A DNA stretch of 6,557 bases from Chloroflexota bacterium (GTDB lineage Bacteria > Chloroflexota > UBA6077 > JACCZL01), in assembly GCA_020845495.1 (NCBI GenBank), contig JADLFM010000158.1:1-6557 (forward strand), in the 5' to 3' direction. Positions 1 through 6,557 of the stretch are shown here, in pieces (the first letter of the stretch is position 1; each line of letters begins with the position of its first letter). Made by a program: the position numbers and the translations under genes. The notes beneath the pieces are model-generated. The model was not told where the DNA came from. It did no database searches and saw nothing but the letters and a program-made list of their open reading frames with translations.

Positions 1-2560
1 CCGTCGTCCGCCGCTCGACCTTGCTGGTGCGAATGACGCCGCAGCGCCGCGCGGCACCGTCCCCGAGCGGGTCGAGGGCGGTGTCCATGACGTAGCTTGC
101 CAACCCCTCCACGAACGGGTCGGTCCGGCCGAGATGACGTTCGTCGGCGCGGACTGGCAGCTCGAAGCGGGCTGTGAAACGCTGGGCAGCCCGTGCTCGT
201 GCCAATGCCTGCTCGTACTGCTTGACCTGCGCATCACTGGCCCCGGCCGACGCGCTGGACGGGTCCGGCAGCCCGACCGCCTCCTTGAGTGCGCGAGACA
301 GCTCAGCCAGGTCCAGGCGAAGCGCCTCGCCTGCAACCCGTCTCCCTCCAGATGAGTTGGAGGCAGTCTGGCCGCCGTGGGCGCGGACGGCGTCGGTGAC
401 GAACTGGGCGACATCGGTGCCTGCGCCGATCGCTGCCTGGGCTGCGCGCAGCTCCAGCGCCACCTCGTCCACGTGGATGCCGTGCTGGGCGAACAGCGTC
501 CGTGAGCGCTTCTCACGGTCTTCGGCCGCCTCCCACTGGCTGAACAGCTCTTTGGTTTCGGGCTCCATGAGCGCGTCGAAGCCCGGCAGCGTCAACGCCG
601 TGGCCGTCGCCGGGCGGTCCCGCAGCAGCAACCCTTCCAGGATCGCCTCGACAACCTGATTCGTGTCGACCGGCACGGGCACGGACACGCCGAGGCTCTT
701 GCGGATCGCCTTGTGCTTGCGGAGCAGGACGTCCAGCACGATCCCGTCGATCTGGTTGTCAGTGCCGTAGTAGGTGACCACGCGGACCGATGAGCTGGGC
801 TGGCCGTAGCGGTCGACGCGCCCCTCCCGCTGCTCGTGGCGGGTCGGGTTCCAGGAGAGGTCGTAGTGCAGGACGGCGTCGAAGCTCTCCTGGAGGTTCA
901 CTCCCTCGGAGAGGCAGTCGGTGGCGACAAGGACCCGCCGCGCCGCCCGGCCGAGCTGACTGACCCGCTCCTCGCGCTCGGCCGGCGCGAGCCGACCAGT
1001 GACCGCCGCTACCTCGACGTCCTTGTACGCACCTTTGCCAGCCTTGGCCAGATCGGCGCGCAGGGCGTCGGCCACGGCCTCGGCGGTTGGGATGAAGCGG
1101 CAGAAGACGATCGGGTTGCTGTCCTCATCCAGGAGGGCACGCACGATCTCGGACGCCTTGTGGAGCTTGGCGTCCTTCGCACCGACCAGTGCATCGGCCT
1201 CGCGGGCCATGTCGAGCAGGCGCCGCCGGGTGCGCCGCTCGTCGTCGGAGTCGCCGCCGGTATCGCTCCCGGGCGCCAGGTCAACGCCCTCGGCCGGCTC
1301 GTCCTCGATCAGATCCAGCACGGTGCGCCGGCCGATCTCGTCGGCCTCGGTCTCGTTCTCGGTCTCGGAGACGGCAGCCCGGCTGCGGAGAGTGGCGGCA
1401 GCGGCGGCGGGACTGGATGCCAGTGAGCGAAGCAGCGCCAACGCCGACCACCAGCGGACGCGCTGACGGAACCGCCCGCCGGACTCGTCAGCAACCGTCT
1501 CGCGAGCGTAGGCTAGAACCCGATCGAACAGCCGCCGATACTCGGTCGAGAGCTTGTAGGTGGCCTCAGTCTCCAGACGCTCGGGAAACGGCGTGTCGGT
1601 CTGGAGGTAGCTGCGCAGGTCTTCACGCCGTCGCTGTACGAAATGGGCGGCCAGCCGGCGGCGGTGTGTTTCGTTCTGGCGTCCCGACAGATCCTCGGGG
1701 AGATCGGCGAAGCCCGGATCGAGCAACGTCAGCAGCGATCGGAACGCGGCGTCGTTGCCGCTGTGCGGCGTCGCCGTGACCAGGATGAGGTGGCGATTGC
1801 GGTCGGCAGCCAGCCCCCGCACAAGCTGATGGCGCTGATGGCGTCCGCCTCGGCCGCTGCTGCCCGGATCGGCGCAGGTGTGGGCCTCGTCCACGATCAC
1901 CAGCTCCGGGCAGGCGCGCAGGAATTCTTCGCGGCGCCGATCCGACTTGATGAAGTCGGTCGAGACGATCACGTACGGGTAGCGGTCGAACAGCGACTCG
2001 CCCAGGCGGCAGGCTCGTTCCAGACGGGCAGCAGTGCTCGGAAGTACCAACTCGGCGTCGATGTGGAGTTTCGACCGCAGCTCGCCCTGCCACTGTTCGG
2101 CCAGCGGCGGCGGGCACAAGATGGCAAGGCGATCTACCTCGCCGCGATCCAGCAGCTCGCGCGCGATCAAGGAGGACTCGATGGTCTTGCCGATCCCAAC
2201 ATCGTCCGCGATCAGCAGGCGAACTGGATCGAGCTTGAGAGCCATCAGTAGCGGCACCAACTGATATGGTCGCGGCTCGACGGCGATCTGCGCGAACGAG
2301 CGGAACGGGCCGGCGCTGGAGCGGAAGCCGAGGCGAACGGCATCGCGGAGCAGTCGACAGGAGCGGAAATCGCCGGGACGATTCGGGTCGGGCAGATCGA
2401 ATGAGGCAGCCTGGACCGTTTCAAGGGGGAGATAGATCCCGGCAACCTCGTCCTCGGTTCCCCCAAGAGGTCGCAGCACCAGAAGATCGTCGTCCGAGTC
2501 CGGAAGGACGACCCACTCGCGGCCCCGCGCTTTCACCAACGACCCGACGGCGAACGTCAC
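1..2560 (-). CDS. SNF2/RapA-like SF2 ATPase, DISARM DrmD-like (3' end outside window)
   Basis: Predicted ATP-dependent DNA translocase. The frame reads for 853 codons without a stop and leaves the window at base 1. The GTG at 2560 is chosen because it overlaps the upstream stop as GTGA and follows a GGAGG eight bases away; the first downstream ATG is codon 106. Lobe 1 has a Q-motif-like PRPYQL (96-101), Walker A DDVGIGKT (119-126), motif Ia CPPPLAEQW (149-157), Walker B DEAH (224-227) and motif III VTATPHSG (261-268). Lobe 2 has IVFCRF (484-489), motif V VATDCLSEGVNLQ (545-557) and motif VI RHEQREGRVDRYGQ (574-587). An acidic, alanine-rich linker at about 380-445 separates the lobes. The tail includes RTDPFVEGLASYVMDTALDP (812-831) and CGVIRTSKVERRTT, which I associate with the C-terminal region of RapA/DrmD-like proteins, so probably only a short part is missing. 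I see no frameshift. SNF2 identity is firm; DrmD orthology is tentative. Confidence 0.93.
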   Translation of the reverse strand, partial: MTFAVGSLVKARGREWVVLPDSDDDLLVLRPLGGTEDEVAGIYLPLETVQAASFDLPDPNRPGDFRSCRLLRDAVRLGFRSSAGPFRSFAQIAVEPRPYQLVPLLMALKLDPVRLLIADDVGIGKTIESSLIARELLDRGEVDRLAILCPPPLAEQWQGELRSKLHIDAELVLPSTAARLERACRLGESLFDRYPYVIVSTDFIKSDRRREEFLRACPELVIVDEAHTCADPGSSGRGGRHQRHQLVRGLAADRNRHLILVTATPHSGNDAAFRSLLTLLDPGFADLPEDLSGRQNETHRRRLAAHFVQRRREDLRSYLQTDTPFPERLETEATYKLSTEYRRLFDRVLAYARETVADESGGRFRQRVRWWSALALLRSLASSPAAAAATLRSRAAVSETENETEADEIGRRTVLDLIEDEPAEGVDLAPGSDTGGDSDDERRTRRRLLDMAREADALVGAKDAKLHKASEIVRALLDEDSNPIVFCRFIPTAEAVADALRADLAKAGKGAYKDVEVAAVTGRLAPAEREERVSQLGRAARRVLVATDCLSEGVNLQESFDAVLHYDLSWNPTRHEQREGRVDRYGQPSSSVRVVTYYGTDNQIDGIVLDVLLRKHKAIRKSLGVSVPVPVDTNQVVEAILEGLLLRDRPATATALTLPGFDALMEPETKELFSQWEAAEDREKRSRTLFAQHGIHVDEVALELRAAQAAIGAGTDVAQFVTDAVRAHGGQTASNSSGGRRVAGEALRLDLAELSRALKEAVGLPDPSSASAGASDAQVKQYEQALARARAAQRFTARFELPVRADERHLGRTDPFVEGLASYVMDTALDPLGDGAARRCGVIRTSKVERRTT
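1341..1370 (-). repeat. Five-copy imperfect hexanucleotide repeat in the SNF2 linker
   Basis: On the plus strand the hexamers tcggcc, tcggtc, tcgttc, tcggtc and tcggag follow one another without gaps. On the coding strand they encode an alternating glutamate pattern (SETENETEADE, residues 398-408) in the linker between the two ATPase lobes. The unit is a multiple of three, so a copy gain or loss would keep the frame. It is short and imperfect, and could simply reflect biased codon use. Confidence 0.6.
2557..2560 (-). other. Four-base GTGA stop/start overlap between the two helicase genes
   Basis: The TGA ending the DUF1998 helicase (2559-2557) shares bases with the GTG that starts the SNF2 ATPase (2560-2558). 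Such overlaps are typical of translationally coupled genes in one operon and suggest that the two products are made together in related amounts. There is no room for a promoter or terminator at the junction itself. Confidence 0.85.
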
Positions 2561-5500
2561 GCGCCAGCCCTCCCCGCCCCGTTGCCGTCGACTGGACCAC
2601 CGAAGACGCCGGGATACGCCTCGATCACCAGATCCCAGTCCTCACGGTCGCCAAAGCGAATCACGGTGTACCCTCGATCCTCCAACGCGTCGATCTGATC
2701 GACGTCGCGCTGGCGTCGCTCAGGATGCGCGTCCTCGTCGCCGTCGACGTAGACAGCAGTCTGGCGCTGCTCATAGACGAAGTCGGGCCGAGCACCCGGC
2801 GGCACAATCTCGACGTGGGCGCGCGTGGGCAGGTTGTATCCAGAAGTTTCCAGGAAGCGTAGCCAATCGCGCTCGACGCTGGCTCCGCCGTCAGTGTCCA
2901 CCGGCGCCAGATCGCCAAGCGCAGGCAAGGTCGCGGCCGGTCGGACAGGGGCGGCTGCCAGGTCCATCAGCAGATCGACGATCTTCATCCTGTCGAGGAT
3001 TCGGTGGTCGCTCTGATTCGAGTAGCTCATCAGGCACGAGTAGCAGGCCGCCTCGCAGTCCTCGCGAGCACGCGGGGCGCGCCGGAGATCGCGACCGTCG
3101 GCGGGATCAAAGTGACACAGTTCGAGTGCCTCATGTGCAACCTCCATCAGCGCATCCGGGCTCTCGACGAGCCGTCGCAGGACTCCGGCGCCACCTTCTG
3201 CCGACTCGTAGAAGAGGAGCATCCGGCGGTCGTCAGCGCTGGGGAGCGGTTCTGCTGCGAGCTCGCTGTCTTCAAGCTGGTAGCGAATCTGAATCGCCTG
3301 CTTGAGGGCGGCCTGTAACGACGCCATGACCGCCGCGTCCAGCCGGTCGACTGGCTCGAACAGCAGGCAGTTGCGGCGATCCTCGACGTACGGGATGACG
3401 CGCTGGGTCTTCGCCGAGAGCGTATCGACGGCGTCGTCATCGCCGACGAGCTCGCCGCCCCGCGCCCAGTAGCCGCGTTCGGTATCGAGGACAAATCCGG
3501 GCAGGCCATCGGCACCACGCCGTCGCCAGCCCAGATTGATCCGCCAGATGGTCGCGGCGTCACCATACGCTAGACGAGCGAACACCTCGCCATTCCACTC
3601 GACGGTCGCCTTCCGCTGGGTGACATTGCCGCCATGCTCGGCGAAGCGGAGCCCGGACTTTATCTCGTACCCGAGGCGGAAACGCTCTTCCTCATCCGAC
3701 GTGATCCGGTCGCGCCGACGGGTCGAGACGTTCTGCAGGCGGAACAAACCCTTGTACTCTTGAGGCAGCTCCTCGCCGCACCGCTCGCAGTTGTCCAGCC
3801 CGTGATCTGTTGCCATCGCGTGCATGTAGCCACACGCCGCGCACTGCTTGGCGCTCATCGTCAAGACGTCACCGGACCGGACCGGCAGGATCACCTTGTT
3901 GATGATGTATCTCGAACCCTCGTGATAGACGACAGCGCGTGGACCAAACTCCGAGATGGCCAGGAAACGGGGACGCGAGAGGAACTCCTCGCGTCCCTGA
4001 TTGCCACGTCGACCAGGGATGAACGCCGACAGCGGCAGGCGCGGGAAGCTGTAGCCGGGCAGGAACCCTTCGCTGGCGAAGTAGCGGTAACTGTAGAAGT
4101 CGGACTGGACCGGGTTGTCGTCTTCGACAAGGAGGGCGAGCTGGGCCTCGGCCTCGCGCCGCAGTCGCTCGGCCTGGCGTCGATCCTCAGCTGGCCGGGA
4201 GGCGTCGAGGATCACCCGATTCTGGGTTTCCACCTGGAGCCTGGCCGAACGGTACAGGCCACGCCAGCGCTCGCAGGCACGATCGAGCTCCTGAGGAACG
4301 TTCGCCAGCACGTCGTCAAGCCAGTCCTCACCCCACCAGGCAGTGGATGCGAGCAACGACCTGATTGAGCGCAGGGCGCGTTCGGCCCGAGCGCGAGCAC
4401 GCATACGGGGCTCAGGATCGGCGAGGATGGCCTGCACCTCTGGCTTGAGGTTCAGGCTCGGCTGCTCGCCACTCAAGTCCAGGACATCCTTGAGCGATCG
4501 CCCGAGATCAAGGTGGGATTCTGAGAGCCAGATGGCCTGGACGTGCGCTTGCACGAGGTCGTTATTGGCAAGGTCCAGGCGCGGCGGCGAGACGGCACCC
4601 GCCACCATCAGATCCGGCCGCTTGAAGAAGTACTGGTCGTGCGCCGATCCCGTCGCACAATAGGAGAAGACGAGCGCCGGTTGACCGCTGCGGCCGGCCC
4701 GACCGCTCCGCTGGGCGTAGTTGGCCGGGGTCGGCGGGATGTTCCGGAGGTTGACGACGTTTAGCTCCGAGATGTCCACCCCGAGCTCCATCGTCGGTGA
4801 GCAGAAGAGGATCGGCAACGTCGCCGCGCGGAAGTCGCGCTCGCGGTCGGCTCGAATCTCCGAGCGGACCTGGGCGGTGTGCTCGCGGGCTTCTAGGTCG
4901 CGCGCTCGTGCGGCCACGGCGCGGTAGAAGTCAACGAAAAACTGGTTTACCTCGCCGCCGTCGCTCGCCGCGCTCGGGGTCCGCAGCGGGTCGGGCTGCG
5001 CTCGAACGCCCTCGCCCGCGACCCACACCAGCGCCGACGCCGGTACCTGGTACCCGGGTACATCATCCGCTCCGCGGGGCTCAGCCACGACCTCGACCAG
5101 CCCAGCCACCCGAAGCGCCCTGAAGAGCGACTCGATGATGCTGGTTGTGTCGTCGAGTCTGAGCGTGGCGTCATGGTCCGGAAACGTCGAGGGCCGACGC
5201 AGAAAGATGCCGAACGCCGAGCGTGACGAGAGGAACACGTTCCCACCGAAATCCGCGGAGCTTGAGGCTCGCGGGTAGACCACAGCGGCATGCTCGAGGA
5301 TCTCGTTCTCGTCGATGGACCACGGAGGACGGAGGCGCTGGCTGCTCTGCTGGCGGATCGCCTCGAGACGCTCACTATCCAGATAGTCGACCTTGATCGC
5401 GAGGCTACGCCTGAGGGTGTCCAGTAGGACACGGGCGACCCGTGCGCGAGTCTGGGCAGTCGCACCGACTAGCGCTGGGTGCGCGTCCTGCCACGGTTCG

Positions 5501-6557
5501 AGGTCCGTGCAGACTTCCTCAAGGGATTCGTAGCGAATCTCCAACAGCCCGGTCTGCTCGAGGTTGGGCGATGTGATCCGCCAGCCGCGCCTGAGATCAC
5601 GATAGAGGCGGTAGCCGAGCACATTTCGGAGGGCACGGTTGGTCTCCTGCTCGGCGGCGTACTTGACCTCCGGATCGGCGGCATAGAGCGCCTTCGGCAA
5701 TGCCAGTGCGTCGAACACACGCTGCGCCAACTCGTCGTGTCGGAGTCCGTCCGGTCCGGCATCACGCACAGCCCGGTAGAGGGCCGCTCGCAGCACACCG
5801 ATCTCAACGAAGTCGTTGAAGTGGCCGGCCTGGAGCGAGGCATCCTGGCGATTGTCCGTAAAGCTGAGCAGCTTTCGAGCGGTGGCCGGCAGCGTCTCGT
5901 CCGCCTTGAGCGCCAGGATCGACGAGAGCGTAAGCACGGTCGTCGCCGTGCTACGTCCTTCGGACCCCAAGGTGCCGAGCTTTGCGAAGTCCGACGTCTG
6001 GCGGGCGCCGTACTCGACGCCACAGCGGAGGCAAAGGCGGAACGGGACGCCGACGAGGTGGCCGGCGACCCCACCAGGATCTTCTCGTCCGTCTCGTGCG
6101 ATCGAGATCGTGGTCGGAAGATCCCGACGTCGCGCTGAGCGGACGCGAAGGCTGCCGTTTCGCTCCTCCAACCAGTCTTCAGGCAGACGTTCCAGCATCG
6201 CATCAGGATCGCTGGGCCAGGGGTCATCCGTGCTCAGGTAGAGGAACTTCGCTTCCCCGGTCTGGTCGGTCGCGAGTCGATTGGAGAGCTCGCGCGGGAC
6301 CAGTTGCCGATCGCCGGTTTGATCATCTCGGGCGACGCGGACGGTGTAGTACTCCTGTCCGCACTCGCGGCAGAACGCGAGCGGCAGCAGTACCCTGGAC
6401 CGGTCACCTGGCACGAACGTCTGGGGCTCGAGGGTGACGTAGCGGACAGACTCCGCCTCAGGAGTCGCATAGACAGTGTCACCCCGACTGATGAACTGGT
6501 GAAGACGGAAGGCGAAAGCCGGGAATCTCGTCACGGGATCGAACGTGGCGTAGCCCG
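2557..6557 (-). CDS. Large SF2 DEAD/DEAH-type helicase with DUF1998 and C-terminal nuclease-like domain (5' end outside window)
   Basis: Likely an ATP-driven DNA helicase/translocase fused to a nuclease-like domain. The frame is open to the right edge, and the GTG at 6534 follows in-frame YATFDP codons, so it is internal; the DEAD/DEAH lobe lies outside. Counting from 6534, the order is: LHQFISRGDTVYAT (11-24), a phrase I associate with DUF1998-linked helicases; CxxC pairs at 55/58 and 168/171; motif IV-like SFTDNRQDASLQAGHFNDF (224-242); a long insert; motif V SPTMELGVDIS (579-589); motif VI QRSGRAGR (608-615); a CxxC...CxxC zinc site (898-919); a DUF1998-type cluster at C1140, C1160, C1164 and C1167 (EAACYSCLMSYSNQ); and a nuclease-like tail (about 1216-1312, RPDF, VYVDGDEDAH). 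The family resemblance is to MrfA/YprA, DruE and DISARM helicases. It overlaps the SNF2 gene by four bases. The helicase/DUF1998 call is firm; the nuclease and defence role are inferred. Confidence 0.93.
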   Translation of the reverse strand, partial: GYATFDPVTRFPAFAFRLHQFISRGDTVYATPEAESVRYVTLEPQTFVPGDRSRVLLPLAFCRECGQEYYTVRVARDDQTGDRQLVPRELSNRLATDQTGEAKFLYLSTDDPWPSDPDAMLERLPEDWLEERNGSLRVRSARRRDLPTTISIARDGREDPGGVAGHLVGVPFRLCLRCGVEYGARQTSDFAKLGTLGSEGRSTATTVLTLSSILALKADETLPATARKLLSFTDNRQDASLQAGHFNDFVEIGVLRAALYRAVRDAGPDGLRHDELAQRVFDALALPKALYAADPEVKYAAEQETNRALRNVLGYRLYRDLRRGWRITSPNLEQTGLLEIRYESLEEVCTDLEPWQDAHPALVGATAQTRARVARVLLDTLRRSLAIKVDYLDSERLEAIRQQSSQRLRPPWSIDENEILEHAAVVYPRASSSADFGGNVFLSSRSAFGIFLRRPSTFPDHDATLRLDDTTSIIESLFRALRVAGLVEVVAEPRGADDVPGYQVPASALVWVAGEGVRAQPDPLRTPSAASDGGEVNQFFVDFYRAVAARARDLEAREHTAQVRSEIRADRERDFRAATLPILFCSPTMELGVDISELNVVNLRNIPPTPANYAQRSGRAGRSGQPALVFSYCATGSAHDQYFFKRPDLMVAGAVSPPRLDLANNDLVQAHVQAIWLSESHLDLGRSLKDVLDLSGEQPSLNLKPEVQAILADPEPRMRARARAERALRSIRSLLASTAWWGEDWLDDVLANVPQELDRACERWRGLYRSARLQVETQNRVILDASRPAEDRRQAERLRREAEAQLALLVEDDNPVQSDFYSYRYFASEGFLPGYSFPRLPLSAFIPGRRGNQGREEFLSRPRFLAISEFGPRAVVYHEGSRYIINKVILPVRSGDVLTMSAKQCAACGYMHAMATDHGLDNCERCGEELPQEYKGLFRLQNVSTRRRDRITSDEEERFRLGYEIKSGLRFAEHGGNVTQRKATVEWNGEVFARLAYGDAATIWRINLGWRRRGADGLPGFVLDTERGYWARGGELVGDDDAVDTLSAKTQRVIPYVEDRRNCLLFEPVDRLDAAVMASLQAALKQAIQIRYQLEDSELAAEPLPSADDRRMLLFYESAEGGAGVLRRLVESPDALMEVAHEALELCHFDPADGRDLRRAPRAREDCEAACYSCLMSYSNQSDHRILDRMKIVDLLMDLAAAPVRPAATLPALGDLAPVDTDGGASVERDWLRFLETSGYNLPTRAHVEIVPPGARPDFVYEQRQTAVYVDGDEDAHPERRQRDVDQIDALEDRGYTVIRFGDREDWDLVIEAYPGVFGGPVDGNGAGRAGA
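2569..2573 (-). promoter_or_regulatory. Shine-Dalgarno (GGAGG) for the SNF2 gene
   Basis: On the minus strand the run GGGGAGGG (2575-2568) contains a perfect GGAGG, with eight bases between it and the GTG at 2560-2558. It lies within the last codons (GAGRAGA) of the upstream helicase gene. Its position fixes the SNF2 start and allows both reinitiation by terminating ribosomes and fresh initiation. The region is G-rich anyway, so chance occurrence is possible, but the spacing is close to ideal. Confidence 0.75.
2599..2889 (-). other. C-terminal Vsr/DUF559-like nuclease domain of the helicase
   Basis: This segment encodes residues 1216-1312 of the helicase, counted from 6534. It reads as a short alpha/beta domain: a helix with ERDWLRFLETSGY, the strand phrase ARPDFVYEQRQTAVYVDGDE, a charged helix (ERRQRDVDQIDALEDRGY) and a final strand TVIRFG. 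This order, with RPDF followed by a hydrophobic strand ending in DG and a nearby histidine, matches Vsr/DUF559-type domains of the PD-(D/E)XK group. Candidate active-site residues are E1221, D1251, D1264 and H1270. A typical catalytic lysine is not obvious, so activity is uncertain. Confidence 0.6.
3034..3117 (-). other. DUF1998-type four-cysteine (zinc) cluster
   Basis: This segment encodes residues 1140-1167 of the helicase: C1140 in LELCHFDPADG, then C1160, C1164 and C1167 in REDCEAACYSCLMSYSNQ. The C-x3-C-x2-C grouping after a lone upstream cysteine, followed by a tyrosine- and asparagine-rich phrase, is the signature of the DUF1998 region. In the studied member MrfA this region binds zinc. 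A second typical phrase, LLFYESAEGGAGVLRRL (1106-1122), lies just upstream. Confidence 0.8.

Noticed and set aside
836..1426. Plus-strand ORF of 196 codons, with others at 1189-1779, 1643-2251 and 2266-2862
   Set aside because: They lie antisense to the SNF2 gene or to the end of the DUF1998 helicase gene, show no recognisable domain, and have the biased composition expected of shadow frames in GC-rich DNA.
3634..4368. Plus-strand ORF of 244 codons, the longest opposite the helicase gene
   Set aside because: It is the antisense of a conserved stretch containing the 898-919 zinc site. It has no motif, no supporting ribosome-binding signal and no operon context.
5469..6227. Minus-strand 252-codon ORF in another frame, and a similar one at 1623-2117
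   Set aside because: Both overlap the motif-bearing frames and are arginine/serine-rich out-of-frame translations with no domain.
6534..6534. GTG at 6534 as the true start of the DUF1998 helicase
   Set aside because: The frame stays open to the window edge with helicase-like residues (YATFDP) upstream, and the DEAD/DEAH lobe with Walker A and B must precede this point.
1..6557. Calling a complete DISARM, Druantia or BREX system
   Set aside because: Only two genes are visible, both truncated. The methyltransferases, DrmC, Dru or Brx/Pgl components that define those systems are not in the window.
1..6557. RNA genes, CRISPR array, insertion sequence, terminators
   Set aside because: Every base is in a continuous coding frame. 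I saw no tRNA-like, direct-repeat-spacer or terminal inverted repeat pattern.

Overview
The window is coding from end to end, and all of it lies on the minus strand. It holds parts of two large superfamily 2 (SF2) helicase/translocase genes that overlap by four bases. Reading in the direction of transcription, the first gene enters at the right edge already past its DEAD/DEAH lobe and runs to a TGA at 2559-2557. It encodes the rear ~1,332 residues of a helicase with a DUF1998-type cysteine cluster and a C-terminal domain that resembles a Vsr/DUF559-type nuclease. The second gene starts at a GTG at 2560-2558, inside the junction with the first gene's stop codon, and stays open through base 1. 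It encodes at least 853 residues of a SNF2/RapA-like ATPase with every helicase motif present. Both genes are cut by the window: the first lacks its 5' end, the second its 3' end.

The organism cannot be named. The sequence is GC-rich, with strong G/C preference at third codon positions, a GTG start and a strong GGAGG Shine-Dalgarno, and there is no spacer between the genes. This fits a high-GC bacterium such as an actinobacterium, a Chloroflexota/Thermomicrobia member or a proteobacterium. The base composition also creates many long spurious ORFs on the opposite strand.

The two proteins probably work together. A GTGA stop/start overlap with a GGAGG motif inside the end of the upstream gene indicates a translationally coupled operon. 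Pairs of a DUF1998-associated helicase and a SNF2 ATPase are known from anti-phage defence loci: DISARM has a helicase (DrmA), a DUF1998 protein (DrmB) and a SNF2 protein (DrmD), and Druantia has a large helicase with DUF1998 (DruE). The most economical reading is a fragment of a DISARM-like or related defence operon. In this one the helicase, DUF1998 and nuclease-like parts are joined in one chain. No methyltransferase, PLD nuclease or other accessory gene falls inside the window, so the system type cannot be settled here.

I see no RNA gene, mobile element, CRISPR array, promoter or terminator, and no stretch without a gene.
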